Of a DNA stretch of 64,000 bases, positions 44,906 through 54,630 are shown in pieces. A program made the translations under genes and the position numbers. The notes under the pieces are model-generated. The model made no database searches and was not told the origin of the DNA. It was given only the letters and a program-made list of their open reading frames with translations. The stretch lies in NCBI GenBank assembly GCA_030267565.1, contig BRXU01000055.1:62001-126000 (forward strand). Reading direction: 5' to 3'. The DNA is from Pleodorina starrii. Its lineage: Eukaryota > Chlorophyta > Chlorophyceae > Chlamydomonadales > Volvocaceae. Within the stretch, counting starts at the first letter, position 1; every line of letters begins with the position of its first letter.

Positions 44906-46134
44906 AGCGACGAAGGAGTGGCAGAGAAGTCTCGTTCTAACGACGATCGATGTTAACGGTTACGTTCGTTGCCGTACAGTGTACGGCTTGGCAGCCGGAG
45001 GCTGCGCCTCTTGTGGGGCAGCTGCCGTCTGGAGACGGCATCTGCCGTTGTTGTTTCATCTTTTTGTGTTAGCCCTTCTGCCAGGGCTAGTACTCCCACC
45101 TCCCGCCCGTCGCCAGGCCCTCGCAGGTGCCGCGCGCGTGGGGGGGGGCCTTGGTATGGGTTTTCGTGTCGTTGCAGCGAGTGGTACCGTTTGCCTGGCG
45201 TTGTCTGCCGGAGTGAGCGGAATGAGAAAACCGGCTACTAGTCCAAAGTCAAAAATCGAGATGGCCCTTGCAGGTTCCGTTTTTGCAGGTTAGGTTGTTG
45301 GAGCCCGACGGACGAGTTGTTGGAGCCGTATCACATTGAAGTGTAACAGTGAGGAGTTAGAACTCGCAACCCTCAGGTGCTGGTATATTGACTATGGAAC
45401 CCCAGGTACACCAGGCTGGGGACATGCCACTCTCGTTAACAAGTTGCCCAGCAGAACTTCCTGTAACGACTACGGTATCGGTCCATCGGCTCCTAACGTG
45501 GATGCCGCTATGTTATCCGGCGTGCTTGATGCAACTAGGTTGCCCCAGTCTGGCGTCACAGCCAGCAACTATGGCACATGCAACCTATTGCCAACCTTCA
45601 CAGTCGATGCGTTTGAGAGAATTACAAGTGCTAGCAATCCTTTGGCAGTCACGCCAAGGTACTGTAGTCAGCCGAACGGAATGTCTGCAGTCTTGCCCTT
45701 TACCCCTGCCTCTGCTCCCTTGCCCACCCTCCCAACCCAGCACCCCCTCCCCATCTCCTTCCCCCATTACATATTCTTCCTTGCTTTCCTCTGCCAGGCC
45801 CCATCCCCCTTCCCCGCCCTCCTCACCCTCCCAAACCCTGTGGGCCGCTCACCAACAGCAGGGATTGCCGCCGCCCGACAAACCCCCAGTATGGTTGGTT
45901 TGCCACTATGCTCACTGCCGGCTATGCACACACCTTGTATCAGCTTGGTTCGAGCCCGCTCGTTTTCTACCTCCAGTCAAATGTAGACGCAGTGACGCCC
46001 ACGGACTGAGGGGCCTCAGGCGGAGCCCAAAGAACCGCCTGCATACACGGAAGAGGCGGAACAAAATAAGGCAGTGGCGTCTCTGCGAAACTGCCCCATC
46101 TTTGGTATGGGAAGACATCGTTAGTCATCCATTC
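44906..46134. other. Region without a supported gene
   Basis: A plus-strand frame of 216 codons (45336-45986) begins in moderate-GC sequence but ends in Pro/Ser-rich low complexity and matches nothing I know. The sequence around 45,300-45,660 has lower GC than the neighbouring genes. No splice-consistent continuation of either flanking minus-strand frame was found. Confidence 0.35.
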
Positions 46135-46734
46135 TCACCAGCAACATCCACTGCTCAAGTCTGCACAATTCCGTATCTTACCCGTGAAAATCTTGAAGCG
46201 CTGGCCAATGACAATCATGGCCGACACCGCGTCTTTGCAGGGCTCCAGGACCGCCACATTCTTCGACAGCGCGTCCCGCAAGCTGTCGATCCCGAACCGC
46301 TGCACGGGGTGCGCGAAGCGGTCACGGACGTCCTTGCAGTCCATTACGGCCTGCCACTGGGTGAAGGCCTCGAACGAAATGCCGAACTCGTTCGCAAAGC
46401 TCTCGAGGTCCTCCCGAAACTTCTGCGCTTTGTCCGTCTTCCCCTTTTTCTGGAGGTGTTTCAGGCGCGCAGCGACTTCTGTTACGTCGTAGAAATCTCC
46501 CTCCACTGACTTGCGCTTCTCCAAGTGCTCGTTCAGCAATTTGACGAAGCTGCGATTCGTTGCGTAGGCAAGGTCCCCAACCTGCACTTGCAAGCTGTGT
46601 TCCTCGCTGACCTGCTCCTGTGCTGCGAAATGCGGCAACTCGGCGTCTGCCACCTTCTTCGTCACCCCATTCTCCAGGCAAACCACACCACGTTTGCGGC
46701 TTGGTTGCATGATCTGGCTACTAAATGCCTGCAT
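46135..46734 (-). CDS. Unrecognised 199-aa protein or first exon, coiled-coil-like, with an Rx4H (RDRFAH) motif
   Basis: I do not recognise this gene. The frame reads like real protein: charged, helical, with few low-complexity runs, in marked contrast to the shadow frames around it. Residues ~70-115 are Lys/Glu-rich and probably coiled coil (LNEHLEKRKSVEG, ARLKHLQKKGKTDKAQKF). Residues ~135-150 contain KDVRDRFAHPVQRFG. RxxxxH motifs followed by Pro occur in HEPN-type helical domains, but that is only a resemblance. Near the 3' end TTCACGGGTAAGATA (about 46180) is a good splice donor, so this may be the first exon of a longer gene and the last ~14 residues may be intronic. GC is lower than in the three large genes. 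A TATATAAG box on the minus strand near 47003 lies about 270 bases upstream of the ATG. Confidence 0.5.
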   Translation of the reverse strand: MQAFSSQIMQPSRKRGVVCLENGVTKKVADAELPHFAAQEQVSEEHSLQVQVGDLAYATNRSFVKLLNEHLEKRKSVEGDFYDVTEVAARLKHLQKKGKTDKAQKFREDLESFANEFGISFEAFTQWQAVMDCKDVRDRFAHPVQRFGIDSLRDALSKNVAVLEPCKDAVSAMIVIGQRFKIFTGKIRNCADLSSGCCW

Positions 46735-47133
46735 GGCTTTTGAGCTATGAGCGGGTCCGGTTCAGAATTGGTGGGGGGAGGCTACGAGGGCTACGAGGCT
46801 TCTGGTGACGTACAACCCGAAGTGAGATGTCCAAGCCAATCATCCTCCGAGGATGGTTGCGACCGTATTCCATGGAATATCCATAATTGCATAGGTATTC
46901 CTATTCTCAGAGGTCATTTATGCATCAACGTGTACGGAAGCCATGTTTGGCCTGGCTGCTGCTGCACCAACTATTCATGCACCAATTGTTTGTTTTGGCT
47001 TATATAAAACAAAGATACAAGTAATGCAATCATAGGTACCCTGCGAGTACGCAAAGTTCTGACCACGGCGACGACCAGTCAGCACTTCGCCTTGGCAGCC
47101 CAGATGCCCTCACCAAGTTGTATATATTGCTGC
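46735..47133. promoter_or_regulatory. AT-richer upstream region of the 46734 minus-strand frame
   Basis: The AT-rich stretch 46870-47030 contains TTATATAAA, which reads as a TATA box on both strands (46999-47007). It could be the promoter of the 199-aa frame. No other feature is seen. Confidence 0.3.
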
Positions 47134-47430
47134 AAGGGTGCAAGGTCATGCTCAAGGTCATGCTCAAGGTAAGGTCAGGCTGCAAGGTCATGCTCATGCT
47201 GCAAGGTCATGCTCGTCATGCTGCAAGGTGATGCTCAAGGAAGGTCATGCTCAGGCAAGGTCATGCTCAGGCTGCAAGGTCATGCTCAAAGTAAGGCTCA
47301 AGGTAAGGTCAGGCTGCAAGGTCATGCTCAGGCTGCAAGGTCATGCTGCAAGGTCATGCTCAAGGAAGGTCATGCTCAGGCAAGGTCATGCTCAGGCAAG
47401 GTCATGCTCAGGCTGCAAGTTCATGCTCAA
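47134..47430. repeat. AAGGTCATGCTCA minisatellite, about 300 bp
   Basis: Irregular tandem copies of CAAGGTCATGCTCAGG with GCTG spacers and internal deletions. It shares only AGGTCAT with the 19279-19912 array. It opens short artefactual frames. Confidence 0.93.
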
Positions 47431-47657
47431 CGTAAGGCTCGATTCCTTAGCCTGCTTTCTGCTCGCCGAGGAGTGTTTGCGTTGGCATCGGCGGATGCTT
47501 GCTTCCCCAGCGAGTGTTGTCGCAAGAACGCCCCCTTAACTGGAACACCAAGGACATATCCTCATTTGCATAGGTGTGTGCGAGCCCTTCGTCGCAAACG
47601 GCGGTTTTCACTGCCGCATGATACTACTGGACATATTTCTATACTCATTTGTGTATA
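47431..47657. other. Unique spacer between satellite blocks
   Basis: About 230 bp of non-repetitive sequence with no recognisable gene separates the minisatellite from the polypurine block. Confidence 0.4.
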
Positions 47658-48940
47658 AGAAAAGGAAAAAGGAAAAGGAAAACTGCGAGGATGGGGAGGA
47701 TGAGAGGATGAATGAGAAGGATGGATGAGGAGGATGAGGAGCGAGGATGGCTGGGGAGGAGGAGATGGATTGGGAGGATGGATGAGGAGGATGGGGAAAG
47801 TGAGGAGGACGAGGAGAGTGAGGATGATGAGGAGGAAGGATGAGAAGGGTACATGAGCGAGGAGGATGAGAAGGGTGAGGAATTTAGGAAGGATGAGGAG
47901 GATGGACGAGGAGGATGAGCAATATGGGAGGAATGAGGAGGAGGATGAGATGGATGGGGAAAGTGAGGAGGATGGGGAAGATGGCTGAGGAGGGTGAGGA
48001 ATATTGGAAGGATGAGGAGGGTGAGCAATATCGGAGGGATGAGGAGGAGGATGAGATGGACGAGGAAAGTGAGGAGGATGGGGAAAGAGAGGATGAGGAG
48101 GATGATGAGATGGATGGGAATGGATATGGAGGAGGATGGGTAAAGTGAGGAGAGTGAGGGGGAAGAATGAGAAGGATGCATGAGGAGGAAGGCTGAGGTG
48201 GATGGGGAGGATGAAGAGGTTGAGGAATATGGGGAGGATAAGGAGGATGAATGAGGAGGTTGAGCAATATGGGAGGGATGAGGAGAGTGAGGAGGATGGA
48301 TGAGGAGAGTGAGGAGGAAGGATGAGGAGAGTGAGGAAGATGGGGATGATGAGGAGGATGAGAAGAGTGAGGAGGATGAGGGGATGAATGAGGATGGATG
48401 AGGAGGGTGAGGAAAATGGGAAGGACGAGGAGGATGGGGAGGATGAGATGGATGAGGAATGGGAGGATGAGATGGATGAGGAGGATGGATGAAGAAAGTG
48501 AGGAGGATGGGGAAAGAGAGGTTGAGGAGGAGGATGAGATGGATGGGAATGGATGAGGAGGAGGAAGGGTAAAGTGAGGAGGATGAGGAGGAAGGATGAG
48601 AATGATGCATGAGGAGGGTGAGGTGGATGGGGAGGATGAAGAGGGTGAGGAATATGGGAAGGATAAGGAGGATGAAGGAGGAGGATGTACAAGGAGGATG
48701 AGCAATATGGGAGGGATGAGGAGAGTGAGGAGGATGAGAGGAGGATGGATGAGCAGATGAGAAGGATGAGGAGGATGAAAAGGATGGGGATGATGAGGAG
48801 GATGAGGTGGATGGGGAGGATGGGTGAGGAGGAGGATGGGTAAAGTGATGAGTATGAGGAGAGTGAGGAGGATGGATGAGGAGGAGGAAGGATGAGGAGA
48901 GTGAGGAGGATGGGGAGGATGAGGAGGATGAAGAGGGTCC
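47658..48940. repeat. Polypurine satellite (GGATGAGGAGGA-type), about 1.3 kb
   Basis: Almost pure G/A on the plus strand, built of variable 6- and 9-bp steps (GGATGA, GGAGGAT) with occasional T and rare C. Longer sub-blocks (for example GAGTGAGGAGGATGGGGA) recur. The minus strand opens artefactual Ser/Pro/His-rich frames of up to 700 codons; these are not genes. Confidence 0.95.
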
Positions 48941-51900
48941 CATGGGCCCACGGGCTCACAGGCACACGGGCCGACGGGCCCACGGGCCGACAGGCCCACG
49001 GGCCCATGGGCCGACAGGCCCACGGGCCCATGGGCCGACAGAACCACGGGCCCACGGGCCGACGGGCCCACGGGCCGACCGCCCCACGGGCCGACGGGCC
49101 GACCGCCCCACGGGCCCACGGGCCGACGGCCACACGGGCCGACGGGCCCACGGGACCAAGGGCCCACGGGCCCACGAGCCGACCGGCCCACGGGCCCACG
49201 GGCCCACGGGCCCACGGGCCCACGGGCCCACGAGCCCACGGGCCCAATGGCCCACGGGCCTACGGGCCCACGCCACGGGCCCACGGGACGACGGGCCGAC
49301 GGGGCGACGGGCTCACGAGCACACGGGCCCACCGGCCCATGGGCCCACGGGCTTACGGGCCCACGGGCCCACGGGCCCACGAGCCGACGGGCCGACAGGC
49401 CCACGGGCCCAAGGGCCCACGGGTCGACCGCCCCACGGGCCGACGGGCGGACGGGCCGACGGTCCCATGGGCCCACGGGCTCACGGGCCCACGGGCCCAC
49501 GGGCCCACGAGCCCACGGGCCCACGGGCCCACGGGCCCACGGGTGGACAGGCCGAAACGCCGACCGCCCCACGGGCCGACAGGGCCCACAGGCCCACGGG
49601 CCCACGGGCCGACGGGCCCACGGGCCCACGGGCCCACGGGCCCACGGGCCCACGGGCCCACGGGCCCACGAGCCGACGGGCCGACAGGCCCACGGGCCCA
49701 AGGGCCCACGGGTCGACCGCCCCACGGGCCGACGGGCGGACGGGCCGACGGTCCCATGGGCCCACGGGCTCACGGGCCCACGGGCCCACGGGCCCACGGG
49801 CCCACGAGCCCACGGGCCCACGGGCCCACGGGTGGACAGGCCGAAACGCCGACCGCCCCACGGGCCGACAGGGCCCACAGGCCCACGGGCCCACGGGCCC
49901 ACGGGCCCACGAGCCGACGGGCCGACAGGCCCACGGGCCCAAGGGCCCACGGGTCGACCGCCCCACGGGCCGACGGGCGGACGGGCCGACGGTCCCATGG
50001 GCCCACGGGCTCACGGGCCCACGGGCCCACGGGCCCACGGGCCCACGAGCCCACGGGCCCACGGGTGGACAGGCCGAAACGCCGACCGCCCCACGGGCCG
50101 ACAGGGCCCACAGGCCCACGGGCCCACGGGCCCACGGGCCCACGGGCCCACGGGCCCACGGGCCCACGGGCCCACGGGCCCACGGGCCCACGGGCCCACG
50201 GGCCCACAGGCCCACGGGCCCACGGGCCCACGGGCCCACGAGCCGACGGGCCGACAGGCCCACGGGCCCAAGGGCCCACGGGTCGACCGCCCCACGGGCC
50301 GACGGGCGGACGGGCCGACGGTCCCATGGGCCCACGGGCTCACGGGCCCACGGGCCCACGGGCCCACGGGCCCACGGGCCCACGAGCCCACGGGCCCACG
50401 GGCCCACGGGCCCACGGGTGGACAGGCCGAAACGCCGACCGCCCCACGGGCCGACAGGGCCCACAGGCCCACGGGCCCACGGGCCCACGAGCCGACGGGC
50501 CGACAGGCCCACGGGCCCAAGGGCCCACGGGTCGACCGCCCCACGGGCCGACGGGCGGACGGGCCGACGGTCCCACGAGCCCACGGACCCACGGACCCAC
50601 GGGCCCACGGGCCCACGGGCCCACGGGCCCACGGGCCCACGGGCCCACGAGCCCACGGGCCCACGGGCCCACGGGCCCACGGGTGGACAGGCCGAAACGC
50701 CGACCGCCCCACGGGCCGACAGGGCCCACAGGCCCACGGGCCCACGGGCCCACGGGCCCACGAGCCGACGGGCCGACAGGCCCACGGGCCCACGGGCCCA
50801 CGGGTCGACCGCCCCACGGGCCGACGGGCAGACGGGCCGACGGTCCCACGAGCCCACGGACCCACGGGCCCACGGGCCCACGGGCCCACGGGCCCACGGG
50901 CCCACGGGCCCACGGGCCCACGGGTGGACAGGCCGAAACGCCGACCGCCCCACGGGCCGACAGGGCCCACGGGCCCACGGGCCCACGGGCCCACGGGCCC
51001 ACGAGCCGACGGGCCGACAGGCCCACGGGCCCACGGGCCCACGGGCCCACGGGCCCACGGGCCCACGGGCCCACGGGCCCACGGGCCCACGGGCCGACGG
51101 GCCGACGGGCCCACGGGCCCACGGGCCCACGGGCCCACGGGCCGACGGGCTGACGGGCCGACGGGCCGACGGGGCGACGGGCACACGGGCGGACAGGCCG
51201 AAACGCCGACCGCCCCACGGGCCGACAGGGCCCACAGGCCCACGGGCCCACTGGCCGACGGGCCGACGGGCCGACGGGCCGACGGGCCGACGGGGCGACG
51301 GGCCCACGGGCCCACGGGCCGACGGGCCCACGGACCCACGGGCCCACGGGCCCACGGGCCCACGGGCCCACGGGCCCACGGGCCCACGGGCCCACGGGCC
51401 CACGGGCCGACGGGCCGACGGGCCCACGGGCCCACGGGCCCACGGGCTGAGGGGCCGACGGGCCCACGGGCCCACGGGCCCACGGGCCCAGGGGCCCACG
51501 GGCCCACGGGCCCACGGGCCCACGGGCCCACGGGCCCACGGGCCCACGGGCCCACGGGCCCACGGGCCCACGGGCCCACGGGCCCACGGGCCCACGGGCC
51601 CACGGGCCCACGGGCCCACGGGCCCACGGGCCCACGGGCCCACGGGCCCACAGGCCCACGGGCCCACGGGCCCACGGGCCCACGGGCCCATGGGCCCACG
51701 GGCCGACGGGCCCACGGGCCCACGGGCCCACGGGCCGACGAGCCGACGGGCCGACAGGCCCACGGGCCCACGGGCCGACGGGCGACGGGCCCACGGGCCG
51801 GTGGGTCCACGGGCCCACGGGCCCACGGGCCGACGGGCCCACGAGCCCACGGGCCCACGGGCCCACGGGCCCACGGGCCCACGGGCCCACGGGCCCACGG

Positions 51901-54552
51901 GCCCACGGGCCCACGGGCCCACGGGCCCACGGGCCCACGGGCCCACGGGCCCACGGGCCCACGGGCCGACGGGCCGACGGGCCGACGGGGCGACGGGCCC
52001 ACGGGCCCACGGGCCCACGGGCCCCCTTGCCCACGGGCCCACGGGCCCACGGGCCCACGGGCCGACGAGCCGACGGGCCGACAGGCCCACGGGCCCACGG
52101 GCCAACGGGCGACGGGCCCACGGGCCGGTGGGTCCACGGGCCCACGGGCCCACGGGCCCACGGGCCGACGGGCCCACGAGCCCACGGGCCCACGGGCCCA
52201 CGGGCCCACGGGCCCACGGGCCCACGGGCCCACGGGCCCACGGGCCCACGGGCCCACGGGCCCACGGGCCCACGGGCCCACGGGCCCACGGGGCGACGGG
52301 CCGACGGGGCGACGGGCCCACGAGCACACGGGCCGACAGGCCCACGGGCCCAAGGGCCCACGGGTCGACCGCCCCACGGGCCGACGGGCGGACGGGCCGA
52401 CGGTCCCATGGGCCCACGGGCCCACGGGCCCACGGGCCCAAGGGCCCACGGGCCCACGGGCCGACGGGCCCACGGGCCCACGGGCCCACGGGCCCACGGG
52501 CCCACGGGCCCACGGGCCGACGGGCCGACGGGCCGACGGGCCGACGGGCCGACGGGGCGACGGGCCCACGGGCCCACGAGCCCACGGACCCACGGACCCA
52601 CGGACCCACGGGCCCACGGGCCCACGGGCCCACGGGCCCACGGGCCCACGGGCCCACGGGCCCACGGGCCCACGGGCCGACGGGGCGACGGGCCCACGAG
52701 CGCACGGGCCCACCGGCCCATGGGCCCACGGGCCCACGGGGCGACGGGCCGACGGGGCGACGGGCCCACGAGCACACGGGCCCACCGGCCCATGGGCCCA
52801 CGGGCCCACGGGCCCACGGGCCCACGGGCCCACGGGCCCACGGGCCCACGGGCCCACGGGCCCACGAGCCGACGGGCCGACAGGCCCACGGGCCCAAGGG
52901 CCCACGGGTCGACCGCCCCACGGGCCGACGGGCGGACGGGCCGACGGTCCCATGGGCCCACGGGCCCACGGGCCCACGGGCCCACGGGCCCACGGGCCCA
53001 CGGGCCCACGGGCCGACGGGCCCACGGGCCCACGGGCCCACGGGCCCACGAGCCCACGGGCCCACGGGCCCACTTGCCCACGGGCCCACGGGCCCACGGG
53101 CCCACGGGCCGACGAGCCGACGGGCCGACAGGCCCACGGGCCCACGGGCCCACGAGCCCACGGGCCCACGGGCCCACTTGCCCACGGGCCCACGGGCCCA
53201 CGGGCCCACGGGCCGACGAGCCGACGGGCCGACAGGCCCACGGGCCCACGGGCCGACGGGCGACGGGCCCACGGGCCGGTGGGTCCACGGGCCCACGGGC
53301 CCACGGGCCCACGGGCCGACGGGCCCACGAGCCCACGGGCCCACGGGCCCACGGGCCCACGGGCCCACAAGCCCACGGGCCCACGGGCCCACGGGCCCAC
53401 GGGCCCACGGGCCCACGGGCCGACGGGGCGACGGGCCCACGAGCGCACGGGCCCACCGGCCCATTGGCCCACAGGCCCACGGGCCCACGGGCCCACGGGC
53501 CCACGGGCCCACGGGCCCACGGGCCCACGGGCCCACGGGCCCACGGGCCGACGGGCCGACGAGCCGACGGGCCGACAGGCCCACGGGCCCAAGGGCCCAC
53601 GGGTCGACCGCCCCACGGGCCGACGGGCGGACGGGCCGACGGTCCCATGGGCCCACGGGCCCACGGGCCCACGGGCCCACAAGCCCACGGGCCCACGGGC
53701 CCACGGGCCGACGGGGCGACGGGCCCACGAGCGCACGGGCCCACGGGCCCACGGGCCCACGGGCCCACGGGCCCACGGGCCCACGGGCCGACGGGCCGAC
53801 GGGCCGACGGGCCGACGGGGCGACGGGCCCACGGGCCCACGGGCCGACGGGCCCACGGACCCACGGGCCCACGGGCCCACGGGCCCACGGGCCCACGGGC
53901 CCACGGGCCCACGGGCCCACGGGCCGACGGGCCCACGGGCCGACGGGCCCACGGGCCCACGGGCTGACGGGCCGACGGGCCCACGGGCCCACGGGCCCAC
54001 GGGCCCACGGGCCCACGGGCCCACGGGCCCACGGGCCCACGGGCCCACGGGCCCACGGGCCCACGGGCCCACGGGCCCACGGGCCCACGGGCCCACGGGC
54101 CCACGGGCCCACGGGCCCACGGGCCCACGGGCCCACGGGCCCACGGGCCCACGGGCCCACGGGCCCACGGGCCCACGGGCCCACGGGCCCACGGGCCCAC
54201 GGGCCCACAGGCCCACGGGCCCACGGGCCCACGGGCCCACGGGCCCATGGGCCCACGGGCCCACGGGCCGACGGGCCGACGGGCCCACGGGCCCACGGGC
54301 CCACGGGCCCACGGGCCGACGGGCTGACGGGCCGACGGGCCGACGGGGCGACGGGCACACGGGCGGACAGGCCGAAACGCCGACCGCCCCACGGGCCGAC
54401 AGGGCCCACAGGCCCACGGGCCCACTGGCCGACGGGCCGACGGGCCGACGGGCCGACGGGCCGACGGGCCCACGGGCCCACGGGCCCACGGGCCCACGGG
54501 CCCACGGGCCCACGGGCCCACGGGCCCACGGGCCCACGGGCCCACGAGTTCA
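48941..54552. repeat. GGGCCCAC octamer satellite, about 5.6 kb
   Basis: Roughly 700 tandem octamers GGGCCCAC, with variants GGGCCGAC, GAGCCCAC, GGGGCGAC and GGTCCCAT. Because 8 is not a multiple of 3, every frame cycles through the same eight residues. The plus strand reads (GPRAHGPT)n and the minus strand (GPWARGPV)n without stops, giving spurious frames up to 1,958 codons. Two composite blocks recur. One, beginning GAGCCGACGGGCCGACAGG, is at 49381, 49671, 49911, 50240, 50489 and 50762, with near copies at about 52333, 52866 and 53563. The other, GGGTGGACAGGCCGAAACG, is at 49541, 49830, 50063, 50416, 50681 and 50922. A ~150-bp block at about 51160-51310 reappears at about 54320-54475. Confidence 0.97.
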
Positions 54553-54569
54553 CGTGCCCACACACCCTT

Positions 54570-54630
54570 GAAACCCATGGGACCCAAGGGACCCAAGGGT
54601 CCAAAGGGTCCCATGGGTCGCATGGGTCCT
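54570..54630. repeat. GGGTCCCAT-type palindromic cluster 2
   Basis: CCCATGGGACCCAAGGG and CCCATGGGTCGCATGGG copies directly follow the end of the octamer array. They are of the same kind as 42842-42976 and 59656-59778. Confidence 0.8.

Noticed and set aside
45336..45986. 216-codon plus-strand frame
   Set aside because: No family resemblance. The second half is Pro/Ser low complexity and there is no supporting splice or promoter context.
47562..49998. Minus-strand Ser/Pro/His/Leu-rich frames of 432-704 codons
   Set aside because: They are translations of the pyrimidine strand of the purine satellite; composition alone explains them.
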